From contig NZ_AP027368.1 in NCBI RefSeq assembly GCF_030296015.1, forward strand, positions 2,046,001 to 2,110,000: 64,000 bases of DNA, given 5' to 3'. Below, piece by piece: positions 57,252-64,000 of the stretch; positions within the stretch are counted from its first letter, which is position 1; each line of letters begins with the position of its first letter. Origin of the DNA: Ferrimonas sp. YFM (lineage in GTDB: Bacteria > Pseudomonadota > Gammaproteobacteria > Enterobacterales > Shewanellaceae). The notes under the pieces were generated by a model. It searched no databases and was not told the DNA's origin. It saw nothing but the letters and a program-made list of their open reading frames with translations. Both the position numbers and the translations under genes were made by a program.

Positions 57252-59012
57252 TCAGTTACTGCACTGATGTGGGAAGGGTTGATTGTCTACAAACTCTGCA
57301 GGGCAGCTGGCGTCACAGGGGCTGCACAGGTTTCGCTCAGGGCGCTGTACGTCGTGACAGAAGTAGCAACCAATGCCGGAGCCCTTGCTGACGTGACCGT
57401 GCATCTTCTCGTGGGTGCGAGGCAGATTCTTGGTGCCGTCGTGACACTGAGCACACACCTGCTCCTTGGGCCCTTTCAGCTTGAAGCCCATGGCGTCCAG
57501 TTTGGAATCGGTGGTCAGATCCAGATCGGTAGAGTGACACTGGGTACAATCCGCCACTTCGCTGGCTGGGTTCACCCCATGGTTGATCATCTGGAAGGTG
57601 TCAGTCTCGATCCACTCATAGGGCTCGTTGGTGGGGTACCCCATGTTGGACAGGCCATTCTCAATCGCCTTCACCGCGTCACCGGAACCCTTGAGGTACT
57701 CAAAGGTGTCCAGGGCGATCATGCGGCTGTCGGCACTGGTCATAGGCTGAAGGGCAGTCTTGTACTTGAACGGTGTCAGCTTACCGTCATTGACGTCACC
57801 CAGAGGACGGGAGGTGGGGTAGAGCCCGGTTTCGGGATCCACTTTGGCCAGATCGCCCAACAGGTAGTTGTCGCTCTTACGGTTCCAGAAGCGAACCTCA
57901 GGCACCTGGTTGGCCAGCTTGTCGGTGTGCGGGTGGCCTGGGCCCGATACGCCGTCGGCAGGCGTGCCGTCGTGGTGGAACTGCCAGTCACGATGCATCT
58001 CTGTAGGCATGTGGTTGGCCGCGCCCAGATCTTTGGCGTAGGTGGGGATGTGGCAAGACTGACAGGCTACGCGAGGAACGTGGCGATCGGGCTCGTCACG
58101 ACGGCCGGAGCTGGCGTGACCGGTGCCTGAGTCCATGCCCACGTGGCAGGAGCTGTTGGCGCAGGTGATCTCGGCGCCACGAACAATGTCGTCGGTGGGA
58201 CGCAGGTCGGAGCCTTTACCGATCACTCGGTGGCTTTCAAACTTGTGGCAATCCTGGCACTGGAGGTTGGCGCCGGTCACGTTCATGTGCACATCGAAGT
58301 GCGCATCGCCGTTGGCCATCAGGGCAGAGGAGAGGTCGCCACGCTTCACGCCATCACCGCCACCGGCATAAGCGTGACACTTCAGGCAGTTGGTGCGCTC
58401 TGGAGCGGCAATGTTCTGGACATAGCCGTCCAAGTCAGCTTGGGCTGTGCCGTCCGCAGGACCCAGGGAGCCGTCAGACTTGCGTACCCGGTTCAGGGCG
58501 TAGTCTTTGTTGTGGCACATCAGGCAGTCGACGTTGGCAACGGTGTCGCCTTCGCCGGGCTTGGTGCCGCGGCCGGCGTGGCAGGAGCCGCACACAGGCC
58601 AGTCGCCTTCAATGTTGATGCAGTAGCTGTTTACCGCGTTGGTCAGCTTACCCTGCAGGGTACCACCCTGGTTGGTCATATCCGGGGTTTCGCCAGTCCA
58701 CTGATAGTGAGTGGAGCCGAACATCTCCTGGTATTGGCTACCGCCTTCACCGCCGTCGTGGCAGTTGATACAGGCGCTGGGGTAGTCAGTCCAGGCGAGG
58801 CCGTCATGGGGGCTGACGGCACAGCCGTTGACGGGCTCAACTTCGCACACGCCGCATGAGTTGAGTTGCCAGACACTGGCATCGTTATCGTTACAATCTT
58901 GGGCGGCTTTTACACCGTCTCCATCCAAGTCAATGGGCTTGGCCGCATAACTCGGTAGGGCGAGCGCAACAGCGAATAGGCCCGCCAAAGATATTAGCGT
59001 TTTAGAGTTCAT
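57252..59012 (-). CDS. Multiheme c-type cytochrome, octaheme tetrathionate reductase family
   Basis: The protein is about 586 residues with a signal peptide (LISLAGLFAVALALPSYA). The first 40 mature residues form a calcium-type metal-binding motif (DLDGDGVKAAQDCNDNDASV). Heme motifs follow in this order: CINCH, CGSCH, CLMCH, CLKCH, CQDCH, CANSSCH (CX4CH), CQSCH, CTQCH, CAQCH and CYFCH, i.e. nine CX2CH plus one CX4CH. The order and the spacer lengths resemble the Shewanella OTR family, which has eight hemes. It is a periplasmic reductase of sulfur or nitrogen oxyanions by inference. ATG 59012 has the better-spaced ribosome site. Confidence 0.9.
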   Translation of the reverse strand: MNSKTLISLAGLFAVALALPSYAAKPIDLDGDGVKAAQDCNDNDASVWQLNSCGVCEVEPVNGCAVSPHDGLAWTDYPSACINCHDGGEGGSQYQEMFGSTHYQWTGETPDMTNQGGTLQGKLTNAVNSYCINIEGDWPVCGSCHAGRGTKPGEGDTVANVDCLMCHNKDYALNRVRKSDGSLGPADGTAQADLDGYVQNIAAPERTNCLKCHAYAGGGDGVKRGDLSSALMANGDAHFDVHMNVTGANLQCQDCHKFESHRVIGKGSDLRPTDDIVRGAEITCANSSCHVGMDSGTGHASSGRRDEPDRHVPRVACQSCHIPTYAKDLGAANHMPTEMHRDWQFHHDGTPADGVSGPGHPHTDKLANQVPEVRFWNRKSDNYLLGDLAKVDPETGLYPTSRPLGDVNDGKLTPFKYKTALQPMTSADSRMIALDTFEYLKGSGDAVKAIENGLSNMGYPTNEPYEWIETDTFQMINHGVNPASEVADCTQCHSTDLDLTTDSKLDAMGFKLKGPKEQVCAQCHDGTKNLPRTHEKMHGHVSKGSGIGCYFCHDVQRPERNLCSPCDASCPAEFVDNQPFPHQCSN

Positions 59013-59015
59013 CAT

Positions 59016-59668
59016 ATTCTCCAGTAATTTTTATTTTTCCCGAAGCGAATAACTTTCCATTTATTTGTTCAGTTTTTTGATTCTGTACGCACTGACTCCT
59101 ATGTGCGTGTTTCGCCTCGTTGTTGTGTCTGTTGCTTATTAGTTTTTTCTGTGTGATTGGCTCCTTTTAATCAGTTTATCTGAACAACCTAATTTAGCTA
59201 TATCTAACATAGCAGCAAATAAAGGGTGTTCAGTGACTCTGGTCACAAACGCAAATGTTGAAAGAATGTTTTCTGATATCTAAAAAACCTTTTGTCACAA
59301 GGGTTTTGGGGCATTTAAGTTGTTAATTTTGGGTTGGGCTGATGGTGGGGAGTGGCGATTGGTTCTGAACGAAGAACACGTTTATGTGAATAATTTAGGT
59401 GAATAATTCGCGGTAATACCTATTACTGACGACTATCTTGGTGGTCTAAATGACATTTTTTTTGAGGCGTCAAATTAATTGCGCGTTGTCAGAGGAATGT
59501 CACTTCGTAAGATCGCCACGTGACTTTTAAAGGTGAAAGTAATTACTTAAACAAGAAGTGAGGTTGGTATTTTAGGGGAGAAGGTGGCTGTTTTGAGGGT
59601 ATATTAAATACACCAGTGGAAAAGCATCGCTGCCGCCAGGCAGTGGAAACGGCGACAGCGATGAAACT
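59016..59668 (-). promoter_or_regulatory. Long AT-rich regulatory spacer with CRP-like site
   Basis: No gene is visible in these 653 bases. AGTGA-CTCTGG-TCACA at 59232-59247 matches the CRP consensus (TGTGA-N6-TCACA) at nine of ten positions and lies 220 bases before the cytochrome start. The decamer GTGAATAATT occurs twice, at 59386 and 59399. The length and AT content suggest several regulatory inputs for the cytochrome gene. Confidence 0.5.
59620..59663 (-). terminator. Terminator after the YbaY/META gene
   Basis: CATCGCTG (59625-59632) pairs with CAGCGATG (59656-59663), extended inside by CGCC/GGCG with a mismatch. On the minus strand it is followed by CTTTTCC. Confidence 0.7.
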
Positions 59669-60412
59669 TTATTGGGAGATAAAACGAAGCAGCTCTGTAC
59701 CTGCGTCATCCAATAGGCTCAGAGTATTGCCCCTAATCTCATAGCGCGTGGTCTGAGACAGGTGCGCCAGGTATTCCCGTTCCAGGTCCATTCCTTGCGG
59801 GCAGGCCATCATGGTGGCGGCCATGGGCCCGGCTGCGATCTTGCCGCTGTCGTCCAGATATCGGCCGTGGTAGCGGTTGCATCCGGAGAAGCCCGCAGCG
59901 ATGCCTTCCTGATTGACCACCAGGTTGGCGGCCTTATCCTGCATTCCGAGCGGAGCGGGCTCTCCCTGTATATGGGACAGAATCCAATGGGTGTCTTTCA
60001 GGGGCAGGTCTGGTGCCTGCTCGTGGGCCACCATCTGCAGCATCATGTTATTACCATCACCGTCGAAGGCATTTTCAACCGAGGTATTGATGAACATCAG
60101 CCGGCCATGGGGGCCTTCGATGCGGGCACTGAGGGTGTAGCTGTGCCCCGGCTTGAGTCGATCAGGGTCATAGGTCAGCTCAAACGGATAGGGCGGCGCA
60201 CCATTGATGGTGTAGGTCTGCTCGGCCAGCGTTTCGGCGGCCACGTCCTGTTTGGAGGTGTCCTGCAGGGCAACTTTGACTACAGCTCCTGGCGGCAGGG
60301 CGATTCGCTCGCGATAGCTGACGCTGCCGGATACATTCTCTGATTGAGGTTGGTTGGCGCAGCCTGTGACCAGAAGGGCACTGGCGACCAGGGCCAAACC
60401 GAAGTGATTCAT
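59669..60412 (-). CDS. YbaY-META two-domain lipoprotein
   Basis: The 247-residue protein has a lipobox (LLVTGC, Cys at about 18). Two domains follow: a YbaY-like beta domain at about 28-130 (SGSVSYRERIALPPGAVVKVAL, then YTINGAPPYPFELTYD), and a META/HslJ-like domain at about 138-245 (HWILSHIQGEPAPL, GFSGCNRYHGRY, MACPQGMDLEREYL). HslJ is tied to heat and novobiocin resistance in E. coli. The family parts are firm; the joint function is unknown. Confidence 0.85.
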   Translation of the reverse strand: MNHFGLALVASALLVTGCANQPQSENVSGSVSYRERIALPPGAVVKVALQDTSKQDVAAETLAEQTYTINGAPPYPFELTYDPDRLKPGHSYTLSARIEGPHGRLMFINTSVENAFDGDGNNMMLQMVAHEQAPDLPLKDTHWILSHIQGEPAPLGMQDKAANLVVNQEGIAAGFSGCNRYHGRYLDDSGKIAAGPMAATMMACPQGMDLEREYLAHLSQTTRYEIRGNTLSLLDDAGTELLRFISQ

Positions 60413-60498
60413 GGATGCTTACCCCGATTAAATGCAATGACGACAATAATAGTCTCCGAATGGCTTAACCGGGGCTGTATGGTGGGCGGATGTGTGTC

Positions 60499-61074
60499 TT
60501 ACTGGCTGCGCAGGAAAGTAACAATTTGCGTCAGCGCCGGTGTCACCCTGTCGGGTTGACCGGCCCTGAGCAGCGCGCGAATCCCCTGAATCTGCAACAC
60601 CAGCCAGTGGGTCAACAGATCGGTGTCGGTATTGGCGCCGAGTTCCTGCTTTGTCTTGGCCCCCTCCAGGGCGTGCTTCAGCGCCGTAAACAGACCGTCG
60701 AATATCTGATCTGAAAGGGCCGCGACCTGTTCATCCAGTTGCCTGCGCTCCAGCAGGGCACTTTGCAAAAAACAGCCATAGCCGGGTTCCACCTCCTGAC
60801 ACATCTGGCTGAGCAGGGTTTCAATCTGATTCAGCCCGGCGTCGTCCTGCAGCAGAGGCTGCAACCTGGGCCTGGCGTATTTCTGCTGATAATGCTCAAG
60901 ACAAAGGTGATAGAGCTGGTGCTTGTCACCAAAGCTGTTGTAGAGACTGAAGCGATTGATCCCCAGATGCTCCACCAGATTGGCCACAGAAGTGGCTTCG
61001 AAACCACGTTGCCAGAACAGCCCCATAGCCCGCTCCAGCACCTCCTCTCTGTCGAAGCAACACTGCCTTGCCAT
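60499..61074 (-). CDS. TetR-family regulator
   Basis: The 191-residue protein has the TetR N-terminal helix-turn-helix (VLERAMGLFWQRGFEATSVA, NLVEHLGINRFSLYNSFGDKHQLY) and a helical ligand domain. Two Cys near the N-terminus (RQCCFD) are unusual and might sense oxidants. It is divergent from two glutathione S-transferase genes across an 80-base spacer with palindromes, so they are its likely targets. Confidence 0.9.
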   Translation of the reverse strand: MARQCCFDREEVLERAMGLFWQRGFEATSVANLVEHLGINRFSLYNSFGDKHQLYHLCLEHYQQKYARPRLQPLLQDDAGLNQIETLLSQMCQEVEPGYGCFLQSALLERRQLDEQVAALSDQIFDGLFTALKHALEGAKTKQELGANTDTDLLTHWLVLQIQGIRALLRAGQPDRVTPALTQIVTFLRSQ

Positions 61075-61091
61075 AGCCCCTCCAAAATTCT

Positions 61092-61137
61092 TGACCGTTC
61101 GTTCTGATACAGATAGATTCTAATCTAAACGATCGTT
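61092..61137. promoter_or_regulatory. Probable TetR operator between tetR and the GST genes
   Basis: The spacer has TAGATT-CT-AATCTA (61114-61127), a perfect palindrome, and AACGATCGTT (61128-61137), a second one directly beside it. A related ACCGTTCGTTC lies at 61094. Such palindromes in a tetR/target spacer are the expected operator type. Confidence 0.55.
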
Positions 61138-61154
61138 CCGGAAAAGGAGTGTCA

Positions 61155-61760
61155 ATGAAGATCCATCAAACTGCCCCCACCCCAAACTGCCTGAGAGTGT
61201 CCCTGTATCTGGCAGAAGCCGGCCTGGAGGTCCCCCGCCAGGAGGTGAACATTCGCGACGGCGAAAACCTCTCCGACGAGTTTCGCCGCCTCAGTGCCAA
61301 CGGTCATGTGCCGGTTCTGGAGCTGGATGACGGCGACACCATCTGCGAAAGTCTGGCCATCTGCCGATACTTCGAAGCATTGAATCCCACAGGCCTGTTC
61401 GGTACCTCGCCGCTGGAGCAGGCAAAGGTAGAGATGTGGACCCGTATCATCGAGCATCAGGGTCTCATTCCGGCCTTCCAGGCGTTTCGGAATCTCAGTG
61501 GTGTCTACGCGGACCGCGAGCGCTGCGTCGAAGCCTGGGGGGAGGAGTCCAGAAAGAGACTGGATGAATTTCTCCCCAAACTGGAAGCGCGCCTGGGTGA
61601 GAGCCCTTATCTGGCCGGTGACCGCTTCACCCTGGCCGACATCACCGCCTGGGCGCTCTTTGCCTTTATGGATAGGGTGAAGTTCTCCATGGCCCAGACC
61701 TTCCCAAACATTGAGCGCTGGCGCGCCGCAGTGGCCGCCCGTCCCGCATTCAGAGAGTAA
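61155..61760 (+). CDS. Glutathione S-transferase-like protein
   Basis: The 201-residue protein starts at ATG 61155, 5 bases after AAAGGAG. It has the thioredoxin-like N-terminal domain (HQTAPTPNCLRVSLYLAEAG, GHVPVLELDDGDTICESLAICRYFE) and the helical C-terminal domain with DRFTLADITAWALFAFMD. It uses glutathione for conjugation or reduction in the cytoplasm. It is paired with a second GST 10 bases downstream and divergent from tetR, consistent with an electrophile-inducible unit. Confidence 0.92.
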   Translation: MKIHQTAPTPNCLRVSLYLAEAGLEVPRQEVNIRDGENLSDEFRRLSANGHVPVLELDDGDTICESLAICRYFEALNPTGLFGTSPLEQAKVEMWTRIIEHQGLIPAFQAFRNLSGVYADRERCVEAWGEESRKRLDEFLPKLEARLGESPYLAGDRFTLADITAWALFAFMDRVKFSMAQTFPNIERWRAAVAARPAFRE

Positions 61761-61769
61761 GGAGTTTTC

Positions 61770-62435
61770 ATGATTGACCTGTATACCGCCGCGACCCCCA
61801 ATGGCCACAAGGTGTCCATTGCCCTGGAGGAGATGGGGCTGGAGTATCGTGTGCATCCGTTGGATCTGATGACTCTGGAGCAGAAGCAGCCTGAGTTTGT
61901 GGCCATCAACCCCAATGGGCGCATTCCTGCCATCGTGGATGGGGACAACGACGATTTTGCGGTGTTTGAGTCCGGCGCCATCCTGCTTTACCTGGCGGAG
62001 AAGACCGGCAAGTTTCTGCCCAAGGACCCCAAGGCGCGCTCCAGGGCCATTCAGTGGCTGATGTTCCAGATGGGGGGCGTGGGCCCCATGATGGGTCAGG
62101 CCAATGTGTTCTATCGATACTTCCCTGAGAAGATCCCCGCTGCCATTGAACGCTACCAGAAAGAGGGCCGGCGCCTGTTTGAGGTGATGGACAGCCAACT
62201 GGCCAAGACACGATATCTGACCGAAGAGTACTCCATTGCCGACATGGCCACCTGGCCCTGGGTGCGCATCCATGAATGGAGTGGTATCTCCATCGAAGGT
62301 CTGCCAAACCTCAAGCGCTGGCTGGATGAACTGGCGGAGCGCCCCGCTTGTCAGAAGGGCATTCTGGTGCCTCCTCCGTCGGAGATGAGTGATGAGGAGC
62401 GGGCGGAGGCGATCGCCAAGATGGTCACCAAGTAG
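61770..62435 (+). CDS. yfcG: Disulfide-bond oxidoreductase, YfcG-type GST
   Basis: The 221-residue protein closely follows E. coli YfcG: opening [21 protein letters not shown], then [37 protein letters not shown], and [17 protein letters not shown]. YfcG uses glutathione to reduce small disulfides such as hydroxyethyl disulfide. It should be cotranscribed with the GST gene just upstream. Confidence 0.92.
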   Translation: MIDLYTAATPNGHKVSIALEEMGLEYRVHPLDLMTLEQKQPEFVAINPNGRIPAIVDGDNDDFAVFESGAILLYLAEKTGKFLPKDPKARSRAIQWLMFQMGGVGPMMGQANVFYRYFPEKIPAAIERYQKEGRRLFEVMDSQLAKTRYLTEEYSIADMATWPWVRIHEWSGISIEGLPNLKRWLDELAERPACQKGILVPPPSEMSDEERAEAIAKMVTK

Positions 62436-62491
62436 ATCGATTTATGGGGTTTCTACGTATTGGGTAGACTGGCTCAGGATCAGGAGGCCCC

Positions 62492-62896
62492 ATGCACATT
62501 CACGCATACTGGCTCGGCGCCGCCGGGCTGATTCCCTTTATCGCCCTGCCAGTGATGATGGTGCTCGGTGCCATCTCTGCGGACACCGCCGTGATGGGAT
62601 TTGCCCAGTACAGTGCCATCATTCTCTCTTTTTTGGGGGGCATTCACTGGTATCAGAGTGTCATCGCCCAGGCCCGGCCCTGGCAGACCTATCTGGCCAT
62701 GGTGCCAAGCATTCTGGCTTGGGTAACCCTGGTGGGTCTGGGCCCGGTAAGTGCCTTACCCTGGCTGGCGGTGGGGTATTTGCTGATGCTGGTAAGCGAC
62801 CGCTGGATTGAAGGCAAGCCCCAGGGATATGGCGGGTTGAGGCAGGGATTGACCGCCGTCGCCCTGATCATGCACCTGGCGTTCTGGCTGGCCTAA
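62492..62896 (+). CDS. DUF3429 membrane protein
   Basis: The 134-residue protein has four hydrophobic helices and the pattern YWLGAAGLIPFIALPVMMVLG, then IILSFLGGIHWYQSV, which fits DUF3429. ATG 62492 follows CAGGAGG. Function unknown. It could be the last gene of the GST transcript (56 bases away) or independent. Confidence 0.8.
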   Translation: MHIHAYWLGAAGLIPFIALPVMMVLGAISADTAVMGFAQYSAIILSFLGGIHWYQSVIAQARPWQTYLAMVPSILAWVTLVGLGPVSALPWLAVGYLLMLVSDRWIEGKPQGYGGLRQGLTAVALIMHLAFWLA

Positions 62897-62980
62897 TCAA
62901 CCATTTGCTTCGGCATCGGTGCCCGGTCTGTGCTACCCTTCGCGCTCCCTGATTTGGGGTAGCGACATAGGAGATTGTCT

Positions 62981-63526
62981 GTGAAGGAGCACATTGCCCT
63001 GAGCCAGACCCGAGCCTGGGTAGAGCGGGTCATCATGAAGTACAACCTGTGCCCCTTTGCCCGTCGGGAGGTGGAGGCGGACAGCATACGTTACGCTGGG
63101 ATCGACGCGGCGGAGTTGCCCAGGGCACTGGAAGCGCTGTTTCTTGAGTGCCAATACCTGGATGGGCACCCGGAGGTGGCCACCACCCTCTGTGTTCTGA
63201 CCGGTGGCTTCAGCGAGTTTGACCACTACCTCGAATTGGTGGAACTGGCCACCTCTTTGCTGCAGATGCAGGGTTATGACGGCGTTTATCAGTTGGCGAG
63301 TTTTCATCCGGATTACTGCTTTGCCGGAGAGCCGGAAGACGACCCGGCAAACTTCACCAACCGTTCTCCCTGGCCGACGATCCATCTGATTCGGGAAGAG
63401 AGTATGGCCAGGGCATTGGCTGAGTATGAGGACCCTGAGGGGATTCCGGAGCGCAACGTGGCCTTTGCCCGTAAGCGCGGGTCGGAATTTTTCCTGTCTC
63501 TGCTGGCGGGAATCAAGAAGCAGTAA
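62981..63526 (+). CDS. DUF1415 protein
   Basis: From GTG 62981, 7 bases after TAGGAG, the protein is 181 residues. An in-frame TTG just upstream would overlap the ribosome site and was rejected. Conserved DUF1415 stretches include WVERVIMKYNLCPFARREVE, YDGVYQLASFHPDYCFAG and NRSPWPTIHLIREESMARAL. The function is unknown; a Cys and several His/Asp could bind a metal. A convergent hairpin follows. Confidence 0.88.
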   Translation: MKEHIALSQTRAWVERVIMKYNLCPFARREVEADSIRYAGIDAAELPRALEALFLECQYLDGHPEVATTLCVLTGGFSEFDHYLELVELATSLLQMQGYDGVYQLASFHPDYCFAGEPEDDPANFTNRSPWPTIHLIREESMARALAEYEDPEGIPERNVAFARKRGSEFFLSLLAGIKKQ

Positions 63527-63530
63527 AGAG

Positions 63531-63552
63531 AAGGGCGCCAGCAGGCGCCCTT
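63531..63552. terminator. Bidirectional hairpin, DUF1415 / YbaK-like gene
   Basis: AAGGGCGCC-AGCA-GGCGCCCTT forms a 9-bp stem between the two convergent genes. The minus side has the better T-rich tail (CTCTTT). Confidence 0.75.
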
Positions 63553-63570
63553 GTTGATCGCGCTAAAGTG

Positions 63571-64000
63571 CTACTGCCAGTCCCAGGCGCGGCGGGGTTT
63601 CTCATTGGCAACCGAGGTGGCGCTGAAGTGGCCATGGGCCTGGTTGGCCATCAGGGCCTGCATGCCGTTGCGGCTGATGCGGATCAGGTGTTCATGATCG
63701 CCCGCTTCGAGATAGATGTGATCCTCTTTACACAGGTCATCCTCGTAAACGGCCATCAGGTTGTAGGGCTTGCCCACGGGGGGCACGGCGCCCAACTCGC
63801 AGTCGCTGAACTGACCCTTTAGTTTGGATTCGGGGATCAGATGCAGCTCCCGCTTGAGCTGATCACTGAGCTTTTGAATCACCACCCGATTGGCTGCTGG
63901 CACCACCGCCAGGATTCGCCGCCCTTCGTTGTCCTCGAGAACTACGGACTTGGCGGTTTGTCTGGCCGGGACGCCGGCGTTGGTGGCGGACTGGATGGAA
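63571..64000 (-). CDS. YbaK/EbsC-type aminoacyl-tRNA deacylase, N-terminus missing
   Basis: The frame stays open to the right edge, so the gene is cut off; about 142 residues are visible. The pattern fits the YbaK/ProX editing domain: AKSVVLEDNEGRRILAVVPA, then the helix VIQKLSDQLKRELHLIPES, and DCELGAVPPVGKPYNLMAVYEDDL. The end, with RISRNGMQALMANQAHGHFS, is typical too. These proteins remove wrongly attached amino acids from tRNA. It is convergent with the DUF1415 gene. Confidence 0.82.
   Translation of the reverse strand, partial: SIQSATNAGVPARQTAKSVVLEDNEGRRILAVVPAANRVVIQKLSDQLKRELHLIPESKLKGQFSDCELGAVPPVGKPYNLMAVYEDDLCKEDHIYLEAGDHEHLIRISRNGMQALMANQAHGHFSATSVANEKPRRAWDWQ

Overview
The window reads as chromosomal DNA of a free-living, respiratory gammaproteobacterium. 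GC is high, genes are densely packed, and many neighbours overlap by 1-8 bases. Several features together suggest the Ferrimonas/Shewanella side of the Alteromonadales: a periplasmic multiheme cytochrome of the octaheme tetrathionate reductase type, an MSHA-like pilin, a TPP-riboswitch thiC-thiDE-thiF-thiS-thiG-thiH operon, cmoAB, and yebC-ruvCAB. The genus is an inference, not a search result. I recognised no rRNA, tRNA, insertion sequence, prophage or CRISPR array.

Layout. 1-1865: end of a thiamine-uptake operon (TonB receptor, YkoF-like binding protein, PnuT permease, kinase). 1949-9567: lipoprotein, DoxX protein, SDR plus tautomerase, a large sensor HD-GYP protein, a possible small RNA, a type IV pilin and a small secreted protein. 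9716-16282: nitroreductase, sbcD-sbcC, MscS channel. 16450-20584: small envelope proteins, an AT-richer patch with a Sel1-repeat protein, and a divergent SnoaL-like/HxlR pair. 20662-28175: an eight-gene, fully overlapping minus-strand operon (ybgA-like, merR, phr, ntf2-like, SDR, flavoprotein, DUF1365, cfa) with four TGTACA boxes at its head. 28356-31392: galM, a galactokinase-like gene with eroded active site, and a HAD nucleotidase. 31519-38042: thiamine biosynthesis under a TPP riboswitch. 38088-41824: two oxidoreductases, each divergent from a LysR gene. 41821-48205: a minus-strand run cmoA-cmoB-retropepsin-like protease-UUP1 membrane protein-ATP-grasp ligase-M3-like pseudopeptidase. 48469-53831: aspS, yebC, ruvCAB and a thioredoxin-like protein. 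53926-57108: two diguanylate cyclases, an outer-membrane protein and a DUF3012 lipoprotein. 57252-59012: multiheme cytochrome. 59669-64000: YbaY/META lipoprotein, TetR with two GSTs, DUF3429, DUF1415 and a partial YbaK protein.

How it fits together. Thiamine is both imported (left edge) and made (31.5-38 kb). The 20.6-28.2 kb operon looks like a light- or oxidant-response unit that repairs DNA and remodels membrane fatty acids under its own MerR regulator. The most system-like and least understood block is 41.8-46.5 kb. There an ATP-grasp ligase, a 7TM protein with a transglutaminase-like domain, an aspartyl-protease-like lipoprotein and a secreted M3-family protein without its catalytic residues are translationally coupled. 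The other strong oddity is the galactokinase homologue with every catalytic motif lost but an intact reading frame.
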